62,000 nt of DNA from Acanthaster planci (taxonomy: Eukaryota; Echinodermata; Asteroidea; Valvatida; Acanthasteridae), in NCBI RefSeq assembly GCF_001949145.1, contig NW_019091390.1, forward strand, positions 1,156,142 to 1,218,141, read 5' to 3'. Of the stretch, positions 1-26,190 are shown in pieces (the first letter of the stretch is position 1; each line of letters opens with the position of its first letter). The notes under the pieces were generated by a model. It did no database searches. It was not told the DNA's origin and saw only the letters and a list, made by a program, of their open reading frames with translations. The translations under genes were made by a program, and so were the position numbers.

Positions 1-114
1 CCTGTTGTATATAAAAACTTCGGAACATGACAGGGAAAGAAGATGAGACACTGACAGGTTACATTCCAACTGGCCTTTTCAACTTCTCTCTTTGTGTTTA
101 TTAATTTCCCGTAG
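1..114 (+). other. Transportin intron (3' end) upstream of first visible exon
   Basis: This is the end of an intron. A pyrimidine-rich tract (about 76-110) leads into a TAG acceptor at 112-114. The donor lies outside the window. Confidence 0.85.
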
Positions 115-13739
<13,625 letters not shown>

Positions 13740-15174
13740 TATCGGTAGAGAGGAGCTAGCCTTTGTTACCAGCAGGTAAGTGGAGCCACCAGTGAACTAA
13801 CCCCCCCCAAAAAGGAAACAAAGCTGGAATCAAGGAGTTGCAAAAACAGTTGAGCTAAGCATCCATACTTTGCCACTTGCCTCCACATGGTGCAGTTGTC
13901 CCTGGCACAGCATAAAGTTGGCAGAAAAGACTGACTTTAAACGACAAGATACCCAAATCACAGTTCTTTACAATAGTTGGACTTTACAAATGCTCAGCAT
14001 TTCTTCCCTTCTTCATCTCAGTCTGAGCTTCTGTATCTCTGCGAGCCAACGATAATCACTTGCATGTAAGGATGAGTGTAGAGGTCGCACGCCACTACAT
14101 ACAGAAATTGCCAGAATTGACAGAATTTTTGTGTCACTTTGACACGGAATCCCTCCATGTTTAGACATCATCCAGCTTGAAAGTGGGAACTGAGAGCTAC
14201 AGCCTGTTCCCGGGAAGCAGTTGGCACAAAACTGCTAAGCACGGAAGTTTGGCTCAGCAAAATGGGTTACCACCTAGAATTTAGTCTTGCGTGGGGATGG
14301 GTCTTCGTCTCGTGCCTCGTCTTCAGAGGCACTGGTTATTTACTGTACCATGGTATCTGAACTGAGTTTTCTTGTGTTGGCCCCAGGTTAGAATAAGGGG
14401 TCAATTTGAATAAGTGCCCAGTGCTAGAGTTTGTAAGCTGGGAAATCCACTGTTCATTGTGTGGAACGTTACATAAATGTCGTCATGTATTGTTTACCCA
14501 ACGTTTTCTTGACTATGCGCAATCAAAGGGAATCTTCTTAACAAAGAAAAATTGTATGTAGCTTTGGGAGTGGTAATGCGCCGATTGATATTATGTCGGG
14601 AAACTTTCCTTTCAGCTGACATGTGAAGGTAATGAAGACTCCAGTGAGGGGACCGTCCATCCGCATGGTCAAGAACTTCTTATAATGGGGGAATACTCTC
14701 AAATACACCAACTTGGGGGAAACATACCTGAAGCAACATTGGCCGAGAGGTAACAGGTCATACGGGGTCAAGGGTCAACTCATGTGTGGAGCCAAGATAC
14801 TGCATAATAATGATGATGGCGCGCCGACACCCATTCTATCTTTTTGGTATACTTAAGGGATGCAATTGCATCCACTGACAAGCCAGGATATTAGGAGATA
14901 CATTTCATCGCAACAGTGCTGCCTTCAAGTACTGTTAAAGATTGCAGCCCTTACAACAGTTATACAGACTCAAAATTGGACGCCACAACTTAAAGTTTGT
15001 GGTCGATGGTATTTTCACTGAACACACGGCAATAGAGTTTGCATTTGCTGGGGTTGCTAGTAAATTAGTGGGTAAATTATATCATTTCTAGCTTTCTCCC
15101 CCGTAGAAAAGAAGGGCTTCATTAGGTTGACATGGTCTGTTTTTGCCGTTTTATTAGAAGTAAAAATGGTAAAA
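13740..15174 (+). other. TNPO1: Probable transportin 3' UTR
   Basis: No exon-like sequence is seen after the stop. The first AATAAA downstream is at 15175, which would give a 3' UTR of about 1.45 kb. This is inferred from signals only; a longer UTR using later signals is possible. Confidence 0.4.
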
Positions 15175-15215
15175 AATAAAATGACCTCTGGTTTGTGGGA
15201 TTGTTTGGAATACTT
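15175..15215 (+). terminator. Candidate polyadenylation signal and GT-rich element
   Basis: AATAAA lies at 15175-15180, followed within 10-35 bases by GT-rich sequence (ggtttgtggg...tgtttgg). This is the usual pair of upstream and downstream cleavage signals. It is the first such pair after the transportin stop codon. Confidence 0.4.
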
Positions 15216-16849
15216 TCTTCAAGTCACAACTTCCACTGCTGTTGAAGGATTAACATCTTTCGGCACTGGAAGAGGATGCTACCGTTTGAAAAAAAAAAAT
15301 CTCTTTGATTGTAGGCTCTGAAAATTGAATTCCAGTAGGTCAAAGCTTATTATCTTCTGGGGCCAACCGAAAAATGAGGTAACCAGCTTAACTGCTGTGC
15401 AATGTAAATAGCGCACGAGCGGTGCCCTGCCAGCGTCTTGTGTAAGCATGCAAGTTGGCCAGGTGGTGTTCTCTTTCTCCAAGCTGCCGTGCAAAATTGG
15501 GCCCGGGGCATCGCAAAGAGAGAACTTTGGGTTAAGAAGGCAGGAAATGGATTCATTGTACTCATTCTGTAGAAAAACCATCTCTATTAATATCCGCTGC
15601 ATTTTGTCGATGCTTTTCGATTTTGGCGTGTTAAAATCCTGTTCAAATTATTGAAATTACACAACAGCAGTTTTTAAACTGGGGCATGCAACACGCCGTC
15701 ATCAGAAAATGGGGGGGGGGGACTTTTTTTCAGTTTTAATTGCCGAAAGTAAAGACAGTTTAAAGAATGCTGTCTGTTTAAATGATTCATGTATCTACCT
15801 CGGTGTGGTCTCATTTGTTCCAAGTGTTAACCTAGCAAAAGTCATTTGGGGATTGTTTGTGACTGAATCAGAAAAGAGGATACCTGTCTCCAGGTTAATT
15901 AATTGTAACAGTAACGTTGGAGTGCATTCCTACTGGAGGTTCATGCAAATTAATCCCCAAAGGTCATTGTGTAGGTCAACAGTTAGTCACTATCCCCAGT
16001 GAATGTTTCACGGCACTATCATGGAAGCATTATTTGGGGACTTTATCAAGTTTCTAGTCTAAGTCGTGATTTCCAAGTGGTCTCGTGTATGTTCTTGTTA
16101 CGGTGGTAATGTCCAATATGGCTGACTCCAATGGCAATCCATATTTCAGGTTGCATGTGATTGCGCTCGGTATATAGTACTATTAATAGCATGAGTGAAA
16201 TGGTGAGCAGTAATGTGATTACCGGTGAATGTTTGTGCATGTGTTTCCTATCTTTTCCGCATGATTAAGTATGCTAATTATATTGATATACGCATCTCTG
16301 TAATAGTAATTATTGGACTTACAGCATCGTGACCAGCCTGTCTTTTGGCCTAGAGTGCACTCAGAAGGCAAGCTCTTCCCGGTTACCGGTTAGAACTAGT
16401 GACTTGGCTCGGGTTCAGTGAGTAACCTGCAGGTAGAAAAGCTTGCATGGGATCATTGGTGTCCATTCTTGGTGATGTCGTAAAGCACGGAAAAGAATTA
16501 AAATGTAAGACTAAGACACTATTAGCGTAGGGCTCTGGTTGACGTGGACTCTGCCGGAATGAATGTTGGTTTAACCCGTTTATCGGTGGTGAGAAAGGGA
16601 ATGTTGGTCAAGAGATAAACTCTGATGACATTTTGACTCTTCTGAGGTGATTTTTTCTCTCATCATTGGGCAACATATTTAAATTTTACATTGGTGTGAT
16701 CACTTCGGCACATAATGAGAACGAAACGCTGTTTCCCTCATAAGTAGGATCAAGGATTGCTCAAGTACATGTAATTTTGATTCTAAATTTTTTTCTCCAG
16801 TTTTTTGGTCTCACAAAAACACATCAGCCACCCCTGTCAACCACTGTTG

Positions 16850-17030
16850 TGGTGAAGTCCATGACAAGTCCTTTCAAGCCCATTAGGACTTATCTAGTCG
16901 TAAGTTGAGTCGAAAGCCATTTGAAATGTGACAAAACTTACCTTTGTCACAGTGCATCCTGTTTACTCGTGACTGGTCTTGGAGAGGGACTTGCGATTGG
17001 ACTTGTTAGGGGCTTGACTCTCACACTGCT
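16850..17030. repeat. Degenerate AAGTC/GACTTG-type repeat, copy 1
   Basis: Repeated short phrases such as gacaagtcctttcaag, agtcgtaagttgagtcgaaagcc and ggacttgcgattggacttg. They resemble the copies at about 20725-20880 and 21165-21325. Confidence 0.4.
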
Positions 17031-20000
17031 GGTATTAAACAGCAGGCAATAAGTATGTAGACTTATGCGTAGGCAGTTTCAGGACTGAGTTTTTGTTTTT
17101 TTTTCAACAGTTGTAGAGAACTTAAGCATTCACTGTAGCTCACAGAGACTAAACATTAGTGTTCTGATTGTGTGTCTCCTTGGTAATTACCTTGGTGATC
17201 GTACATCAGACGATGCTGCTGTTATCCACAAGGCTGCAATATTGGTTTAGTATGTCGTTACCCAGAGCACAGTCACTTGGTTTATACGCACAACCCCACT
17301 CAAATCATGGTGGACACGTCTGAATTTTTCTGGAGTAAACACAGATCCAGGATGTTGGGCTTTTATCCCCAATCGACCCTGGCCTCTGACTTTTGTTTGT
17401 CTTTCTCAGGCGGAAGTTTGTCCCGCGTCAGTACAGCCGAGAGCGGTCCCAAATCGCTTCTGTAAATATTCTTCTTTTCCCCCCACCCTAATCCCCTGGG
17501 AAGGTAGTTGCACTGATTTGGGATATGTTCGTCAGTAATCATTGAAAATAGACTACCTCGGAGGCAATTGATTGAGCTGCAGCGGGTTTGGAGTTTGAGC
17601 CCATTGGAGAGGGATTTGCCTTGACGACCGGCCAGCTTCGATAAGACAGATTTGCCTGTCTTTCAACCTTTTGCAAAGTGGCACGTGAGGTGTCACTTAC
17701 AACAAAACAAACTACAGATCACGCTCAAAGACAAAAAGGAGGATGTGAATTTGATATGCCCCCAATTTAAAAATTCCTTTCAAGCCCACAGAAATAAGCT
17801 TACCCCCCAGAGGTCATCTAATCTCATTCGGTTCTCTTCCAATCAAAAAGCAATTATTTTGGGTTGTTTTTTTTTCTCCTGTCCATTTCCACAGTTTTTG
17901 AGGGGATTGGGAGGGGGGGAGCGTATTACTTACTCTGCCGGTGTGAGTCATTCCCCAAGGGGGGATTAAGGCGGGCACCAGGGAATTTTGGCCAGGGATC
18001 CTGCAAGGATTAACCTTTTGATGGAATGACTGGCTTTGCAGGAAGCCGTTGAGCACAGTGTCCCAGTCGATGGGACATTTGGAGTGCCTTGCGGGGGAGC
18101 GAAGATTCATTGTTGGGCCTTAGGGGTAGCAACGGTCTGTCCTTGGTGTTGCATGGCTCTGCAGTGAGGGTGAGGTATCCACGCACATTATTAAATGAGG
18201 ATTTTGCCTAACTGTACCTGATTTGTAGTTATATGGCAGAGGCAAATTGCCATGAAATGTTTTGCTCCCTCCCAGAAAGACAAAATTTTCTTTTACGTGG
18301 GTGAATGGAACTGTTCGGTAAATGCTTCAGTGGCATGTCAGTGCTGAAAAGGCCAGTTGATACTCCAGGCACAGACGAACAAGAAGCGAATTCGATGTCA
18401 CAATATGCTTGCCGTGAAATTCGCTGGAGTTTGATATGAAATTGATGCAGACGTTCAATCCGACGTTACAGTTTTGTGGCTGTGTTCACTTTGGCCCCAA
18501 GTGTGAACCAGTTCAGAGAAGGCTCCCTTTGTTGTTATCAATTTCTCCTAATTAGGTTTAGATATTGATACCATAAGCATCTATGGTAAAATGACCATTT
18601 AGGTTAGTAACTCCCACGTGTAGGTGGGCTTACATTCAGAATTTTAATGGATTGGCATTAAGTAGTGCAGGTGTAGTCTTGCAGTATTGCAAATGTAGTT
18701 GTAATCAAGAACATCATATAGTGTAAGTTGTCATCCATCCTTAGTCAGTTCTACCGAAGGGGAATGGAATGGATGCAAGGCTGTTGAAAGAATTGTTTCC
18801 ACTGAGATAAATCTTAAGATCAGTTTCTAAGAGAAATATTGTAATATCTTTGTGGAAGGTTTACATTTGGAATAATTAATGCGGTATTAAAAAGAAACGA
18901 AGCAATCTCATGAAAGTGACGATTTGCCAGCTTAAAGTGACACTTGTGGTTTGGCTTTAGTCTTCATACTTTGCTCCATCTTTGATATACCTCCTCTCTG
19001 ATGATTAATTTCCTTAGTTCTCAATTTCCTAAACAAGCAGAACCCTTTCATGGCAATATACAAGCAATACAAGTGTGATCCAAAGATAAAGACTCCAAAA
19101 TCTAAAAAAAAAGAAATATCATTTGCTCAAGGTATGTCTTTATGAAAAAGCTAAATATACAAGTGAGGAATGGAGTCTGGGGTTTGTGACTGCAGTGATT
19201 CTGCGTCTCCTAACATGTAGAAAGTGATCCATTTTATTTTGACATTCCGGGTCATTCATAGTGAAGACAAAAACCTCACGAAATCCTGAACAATGACCTG
19301 TATAATAGATATCAGTAATGTGTACTACAGTAAGAAGATGTTAAGGATTTTTCTATATGCATACAAAAGCTGCCATGTACTTCTCGAGTGTATTGTACTG
19401 TTAAGTGATAATTTGGTTGTTAAGTGCAAATTTGAGATATTCATGAATATTCATTTTGATGGATTTTAAATTTAAAGGAGGATACTGACGGGGATCTTAA
19501 TCTGAAGTGGGAATTTGTTTTTATTTTCTCCACGATGCAATGAGAGTCGACAATTTTTAATCTGCTTTCTGGACGAGAAAGGCGCATTTTTTTTTCTCTT
19601 TCAGAGTTTCCATCCTCAACAGTAAAGAGCTGGCCTGCCAAATTTTGTACGCCTGGCATTTCCCTGTGTAGACATTCTCCAGGAAATTACATTGATTTGA
19701 AAAACATTACTCTCAGAAATTACACTTGGAGTTCATTCCATAATGTTGAAATTGCATAAGCTTTGTTGACTCGGAACATTTCTCTTGTTAATTCCAACTG
19801 AAGAGTTTTCTAAGCAATGTCATTCATTCTGTACAAATTGTCAATATTTTTTCATTTCCTCAAAAGCTAGTCTCATACTCTTTAAGCAGTGATTGAGTAA
19901 TTTTTTTAGACAAAGGCTCAGCTTGCTCACTTGTAAAAGGTCACCGTCTTCTTATTGGGGTTCAGAGTGAGACTCCATTTCACCTCAGTTTGTCTTGGCA

Positions 20001-20724
20001 GAAATTTGTAAACTTATCGCGGTATTTGTGCAGGTGAACAGCTCTTGTTGGGTGGAAAAAAGATACCAAAATATGTAGAACTTTTTGTCATCTTCATATA
20101 CTCGTAAGCTACTTCCATTTTATCGTAGATAGCCAAAAGTTACGCCCTGCATGCAGTCAATATTTTACAACGATACTCTCAAAGTGGCTCTCTGCATGTT
20201 GTTTACATGTATGACAAATTGAAATACTTCTCACGCAGTGTAAGTACTAACGTGCAGTAATTGTAGTCTCGTAGGCAGGACGTGATGCAAATTCCACCTT
20301 CACAGATAAGCAGTATTTGGTAATTTTAAATTTGATTGAATCTAGAATTCTAAGCAATTAATGTGGCTTTTTTGTAAGCAATTGAATGATAGCATTTGTG
20401 TGGTTGGAAATGCAATGAATATGTCTGGAATGTTGGAAATAGAAAATAAGAAATCTTCAGCTCTACAAGGCAAATTCTGTGCGGCTTTTACGTTTAAGTT
20501 TATTTAGTTCAAGTACATAAACTCAGTTTTTAATCACCTGCAAATAGGTTTATACATGTATACATTGTCTAAGTTTTTTTTAAAGGTTAAAAGTATTAAG
20601 TAGTACCTTTAAGTATTAATGTACTAAAAACACAGAGAAAGTCTACAGCTTTTTCACTGCACTCGTTTACTGAGATTTCCAGACCTTAATGAGTAACATG
20701 CTGTTGCTGAGTTCCAGTTTTGTG

Positions 20725-20895
20725 ATCGAGTCCATCACAGGTCTTTTTCCCAGGCTTCTTCGCAAGTCCCTTCAGAAGACTAGTCATAAGTAATGGGCTG
20801 AGATGACAAAGAAATGCTTTTGTCGCAGTTCACTTTAAACAGTTTGTGAGTTGGCTTACGACTTGACGACTTAAACTGTGGTGGACTCAAACTAC
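20725..20895. repeat. Degenerate AAGTC-type repeat, copy 2
   Basis: It contains gagtccatcacaggtc, cttcgcaagtccctt and agactagtcataagt in the same order as the other copies. It then has gttggcttacgacttgacgactt. Confidence 0.4.
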
Positions 20896-21164
20896 AGCAC
20901 TACCAAGTTTTTGTAGTGGGTCGGAGTCGAGTCCCAGTCGGGGGGCTGAGCTTCTCTTTGACTGCAGTGGAAGGTCTCTGAGGGGGGATGGGCGGAAGCA
21001 CTTCCTGTAAAACTTGTCGGAAAATAATCATTCATAGAGCGGTTCAAACATCTGGAAGATGTCAGGGAAGCTGTCCTCGTTAACATGTCATCACCAACCA
21101 CGTCCAACTCGTTCAGCACTCCCTGCGTGGTGCAACTGATGCAGGAGCTCGGCCCGGGCGATAG

Positions 21165-21325
21165 TCGAGTCCATCGCAAGCTGCTGCAAAGTCCGTCACA
21201 AATCTGTCTCGAGGCAAGTCTCAGGCTATTCAAACGAACTGTGGCAGAAACATTCCGTGGCCATCGTTCACTGTCGTTGAGTGTTCTTGCGAAAGGGCTT
21301 GTGAACAGACTTGTGATGGAGTCAA
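21165..21325. repeat. Degenerate AAGTC-type repeat, copy 3
   Basis: It contains gagtccatcgcaagct, gtccgtcacaaatctg and gaggcaagtctcaggc, in the same order as copy 2. The open frames here (about 110-136 codons on both strands) probably reflect repeat composition, not a protein. Confidence 0.35.
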
Positions 21326-22384
21326 CTGCAACACTTTGGGCATCAATTCAATCCACAACCAACTTTCAAGTAAGCATGCTCTCTTTTTTGTCCCTTTTTT
21401 GTTTTCGTTCATCGCGCAGTGGTTTGTTGAAAGATTGCAGAAAACAAAGATTGCTTGTGTCGTCTGTTTTAAGCATGCACTTTATGCGGAACTAGCTGCA
21501 ATACGGGCAATTACATGTATTTATACACAAGAATCAATTGGTATGTAAACAGATGTGCATTCATGCTCAGTAAGTAAGTACAGTTGTAAGTAAGTAACGT
21601 AAGCAAAACAGTAAGTTTTAATGCTTTCGAACCCTGGTGGTTCATTGCCATGTAAATTTAAAAGTAGGTGATCTTGAGAGGTGTGCATTGACAGGGCTGA
21701 CCCTCAGGTGAGGTCAAAGGTCAGGAAAGAAGAATGGTGACCCTTGGATACCTGTTTGTTTTTTTGGGGGGGGTCGGTCGTGGTTTTTACCACCATCGGA
21801 AGAAGTGATCTGCATTGCTTTCAAAGTAATTCTTCATGCTTTGTTGGTTCTAAGTGCTAATGGTGATCATGCCATGCCTTGCGGAGGTGCTTTGCACCTT
21901 CCGCAGTGAGCACTGAATTTTAAGTGCAAATGGCAAATGACAGAGATTCTTCACTTTGTGCATGGGGCCCATAAGGGAGGCCTTTGGCCACTTCAGAGTT
22001 CCCCCCCCCCAGCAGCGCTTGAAAGACCGGTTTCATGTATTTACCTTCCTACTTTTCCGACTGCACAATTCCTTTGACAAGTCTGTACGCTTGTGTGGGA
22101 TGCTAATGGAAGAAAGTAACTTCATGACTCGGTGACAGGTTGTTTCAGGGCATTTCTTGTTCTCAACTGTGGTGAGCCTCATCAGTTCATTGCTATTGGA
22201 GGAGTAATAGTTTGGGCAAGAAATTCTGATTCCAATACAGCCTCACTGTTTGTAAAAAAATAAACACCAAAACACAAAATCTTCAGGTGTCTAAGGGTCA
22301 AGTAGATCGTAACTTATCGTAAGTGTAGGACGTAAGTAAAGTACACGTAATGTATGTTAACATCAGGGCAGCTTAGGTTTAAGA

Positions 22385-22403
22385 GGGAGGGAGGGAGGGT
22401 GGG
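22385..22403 (+). other. G-quadruplex motif
   Basis: Five consecutive GGG tracts are separated by single-base loops (A, A, A, T). Single-base loops give very stable parallel quadruplexes. No gene is nearby, so any function is unknown. Confidence 0.7.
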
Positions 22404-22675
22404 TGGATGGTGGTCTAGGGTTAACCTGTGTCTTCATGCTTCTCAACGCTCACTCAACTGATGGTTGAGTAACTCATAGCTACTCGTACTTAGCTGCTCC
22501 TGACTCGGTGCAGAAAAACAACCTTGAGACTTTATCCTAGTGTAAACTTATCATTGAGCTCTTTCAGAGAGCCCTTTATCAATATTTAAGAAGACAGTGA
22601 GTCCTTCTTGTTGAAGCAGCTTCTTTTCTTGGGATTGAGTGTTGAATGCATCATTGACAGGGTTCTTTACATTTA

Positions 22676-22775
22676 TTTTGTGTGTGTGTGCATGTGTGTT
22701 TGTATATCATGTGTGCTGAAGGCTGAGCGTTTATAGGTGTGGGTGGGGCTGTGTGTGGGAATGTGTGGGAGTGTA
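22676..22775. repeat. GT-rich simple repeat
   Basis: A short (TG)n run at 22679-22690 is followed by degenerate TG/GGTG-rich sequence. Confidence 0.7.
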
Positions 22776-24667
22776 ATTTGTAATTGTCTGTCTTTGTCTT
22801 ATCTCAGGTGCAACTGTTCATTGTAAAAAAAATTAACGTGTTGAATAATGAAATGAAATGTCACTTTGATTCTTTTGTTGCCAAATTTAGCCATTGGTTT
22901 GATTTTTATTTCAATATGATAACCTCCTTTGAAATACATCTCTTGCTATTAAATAGGCAAAACAGAAGTGGGTCAAACTGACTTCAGGTAGTTTTATTTG
23001 TTTAGAGATAAAGAAACTGTTGAACCTAAGATTAAGTTGATTTCATTGTTAAAAACACATTCAGTGATCTGTGTTTTAGTATGCCATGGAAATCAGTGTT
23101 ATGGAATGGGGATTTGTGGCAAGGAATGCATCATTTCCTGCTGTCCTTGCAACGTGCTAGTTCCACAGTGTCAGTATTTTCCCTTGGCCATCCGAGACTA
23201 TTAATGCATTAACTTGGCCGGTTCTTGTGTCACGTGGGCCGGTTAGAGGGAGCTGGCTGTATGCACACTAGTTGCCGAATACAGCAGAGAGTTTTGTGGA
23301 GCTTTCCAAGGGGTTCTCCAAGTCGCTGTTTCGCCTCCGTCTCAGTCAGGCCTTAGGCTTAACTCTTGCAAATTCGGTCCCCTGGTTTGAGCTGTCAGGC
23401 TCAGAGCAGCTCAATTCCCAACAACAGGAACATCCAGCTATTTTATGCGAGGCCCAAGTTTACAGTAGTTTTTTGCTTGTTTCAAGCAAACCGATTGTGG
23501 CACTCAAGATGTAACAGAAGACGGATACGAAGTACATGCAGGGTTTTCGAAAAGGGTCAAGGTTACCGGCCACATCGTCGTGTGGTGTTACATTGCTTGT
23601 CACTGGTAGTCAGCTGATGCTTTGCTCATTAAAATTTATTCATATCCTCAGAGGGCAACTCCTCTGTAAATGTGCCCTGAACAAAGCCGCTCGTGCAGTG
23701 AAAGCTTCCCTCTGAAAAAAAAAGACTCAGCTTATCGGGATCCAATGCCCCTTGGGGGTTTCAGCTCAAAATCTTTAGTCTCATTCCTTTCATTTATTCA
23801 TGGTGGAGAAAAAAGTCGCCAAAAGACCAATTCCTCATTGCATATTCATGGCATACTTTGGTCTCACTGAGACCTTTTCCAAATTCCACAGTGTAATGTA
23901 TTTTCCCCTCTTCCCCTTTTGCACGAACTGTGTGTGTGTATTATGAACCTCCATTTTTGTATTAATGCTTCAATTGTGTGTGATCTAAATTCCCACGAGC
24001 AGTTCTTAAATTGCCGAAAATAATTCTGGGTAAGCAAGAGGTAATAAATGTGAACTTAACCCATTTCAGTCACGTTGCGGGACACTTGTAAACTCAGAAT
24101 GAGGGAGATTAATTCGGAAGTCAGATTGTTGTTTCGCAATGCACTTTTTCTCGTTTGAGTGACAAAAGCGGCCACAATCTGGTCTGGGGAATACACGGGT
24201 TCATCATCAGCCCTCTAAAACCTGCTTGGTCAGAAAAGAATTTAAAAAAAATCATTCTTTTCAGTGTATGGGGACATAACCCTTCTTTGTTCATAAAAAT
24301 TCAAGACGAAGAGCTTGATTCAAAGGGTGCCTCAAACCTTACTTCCAAACCTGACTCACAGGGTACTGATGGTTAAAGCCTTGTATTTCTCTCTGTGACG
24401 TGTGGACATCTGTCTTTGCCCAGAAGGGAGTTATGTGTAAAGTTTAAGGATTTTAACTTGCTTCAGTGTTGTTGATTATTCAGAAGCAGAAAGTAAAGGC
24501 AAATGATAACCCAAGTAGTTGATCACTGTAATGTGGGACAGCCGTGCTAAATTTGTGCAAATAGTCTTTTCCCAACCTCTTTCTAAAAATCGTCTTTTTT
24601 GATCTTAACATTCGTAATTCTCAGAATTAAGACAGTTCAGAAAAAAAGGACTGAGGATCAGAGAAGA

Positions 24668-24716
24668 AGAGTGGATTTTCATGCCTCAGAATTTCTGAGG
24701 TGTGAAAATCCACTCT
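24668..24716. repeat. Tight 23-bp hairpin with 3-base loop
   Basis: The left arm 24668-24690 and right arm 24694-24716 pair over all 23 positions as RNA on the + strand. Of these, 21 are Watson-Crick and 2 are G-U. The loop is only att. It is too short for a normal pre-miRNA and has no coding content. Confidence 0.7.
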
Positions 24717-25439
24717 CTCCAACTGACATCGGGAATAAGACGAATTAGAGTGAAAATTAGTAACTCAAATAAATTGAGATTCCACCCGAAACTGAAACTT
24801 CACTTTATTTCAGTAAACGCTGATTTTTATTCATATTGCATTGCCTGTACTGTCACTCTTGAAATACGAGAGATCACTCTGTGTAGGATGACAAGTGAAA
24901 GTATGCCAGCTGACTGGGGAGTAGAAATCTGCTGTTCCCACTGACAAATAACAATTCAGTCATCTAATAATTTTGTATATTGGTACAGAGAAAGGTGTAG
25001 TGTTGACTCTTAGTTGGATACGAAGAAAACAGAAGGTCTTTTGGCCCAGAATTGAACTCTAATTTAAAATGTGCTTTCTGTAATTATCCCCGTTTAGAGA
25101 AAGGTTATGCAAAACTTCCATTGTCCGCAAGGGGACTTGATTAAAAAGAAAATTGGCAACTGTTGACGATCATCAACTTTTTTGTAGGTCATTAAAATGA
25201 CCGAATGTCTTATGTGTCGTGACAGTTTCTTGTTTTTATTTTCATGCATACAATTTTTGTATCTGATGTTGAGGATATTTTTTGCTAAGTTAAGAATTTG
25301 TGTGAATAAAGTAATTCGGGGCCACCATGTTGTAATAAAAACTGCTATTTTTAGTCTAAGGATATTAATATATTGTAAAAGTGGAAATGATATCCTGTTA
25401 AGATATGCACATGTATTTGTAAGTATTATTAAACTAGGG

Positions 25440-25505
25440 AATGATGTCCTAAGTAAGTAAGTAAGACAATATGAAGTAATGTAATACTTAAGTAAGATAA
25501 GTTTA
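25440..25505. repeat. AAGT-type simple repeat
   Basis: Runs of taagtaagtaagta with degenerate copies. Smaller clusters of the same unit occur at 21565-21612 and 22318-22345. Confidence 0.6.
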
Positions 25506-26119
25506 TTAACTTCAAGTAATTTTAATTAAATAAAAAAAGTAATGGTAACAAATCATTGCTATCTTGGAGTTGAGTCTGTCATTTGCTTTCAGGACAACGT
25601 ACATTGTGGCAGTAGTCTCAAACATACAGCAGGCTAGGTTCCAGACTCCAAGATATTTCGAGGGTTGGTTGATATTTCTAAAAGGAAAGAATGACGCCAC
25701 TGTAGGTGTAGGCCTATACTAAAACCATTGAATCCAAATTATTGATTTTTAAAAATGAATGTGTTTCACTTACAGGTGAGGAAAGTTTTAGCTGGCAATT
25801 GTAGAATTTTTTTATCTAGGGAAGGGAACTGAATGCATTTTTTTTGGCCGTGTAAGATGCCAGACAAAGGAGGAAACGTAAGTATTTAAGCAAATTTTTT
25901 TTTTATTCTGGAGGCGAAATGTTTGATGTACGTCCGAAAGCTACAGATTTATATTAAACCTTACGCTCTTCCAATCTATTGGTTTTTTCATTGGCGAGTT
26001 CAGTGTCTGCTGAACCTACCTTATATTTTCTACAAAAACGCGAAAGGCAGTTAGCTATTGACCGACCTGAACCCACCACCAACTGTGCGTGTACTGGGGT
26101 TGGCTTAACCCTGAAATTG

Positions 26120-26190
26120 TCCCCCCTTGCCCTCCTCCCCTGCCCCTTTCCCTGCCCCTCCCCCTCCCCCTCCCCCTCCCCGACCCCAAC
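26120..26190. repeat. C-rich (CCCCCT)n tract
   Basis: A stretch of C4-C5 blocks separated by T on the + strand. The minus strand has many G4 tracts and should be able to form a G-quadruplex. Confidence 0.75.

Noticed and set aside
20892-21495. Frames of 113 and 136 codons on opposite strands
   Set aside because: They coincide with the degenerate AAGTC-type repeat and show no domain or splice context.
24668-24716. microRNA gene
   Set aside because: The 3-base loop and 23-bp stem are too small for a Drosha/Dicer precursor, and the sequence shows no longer stem.
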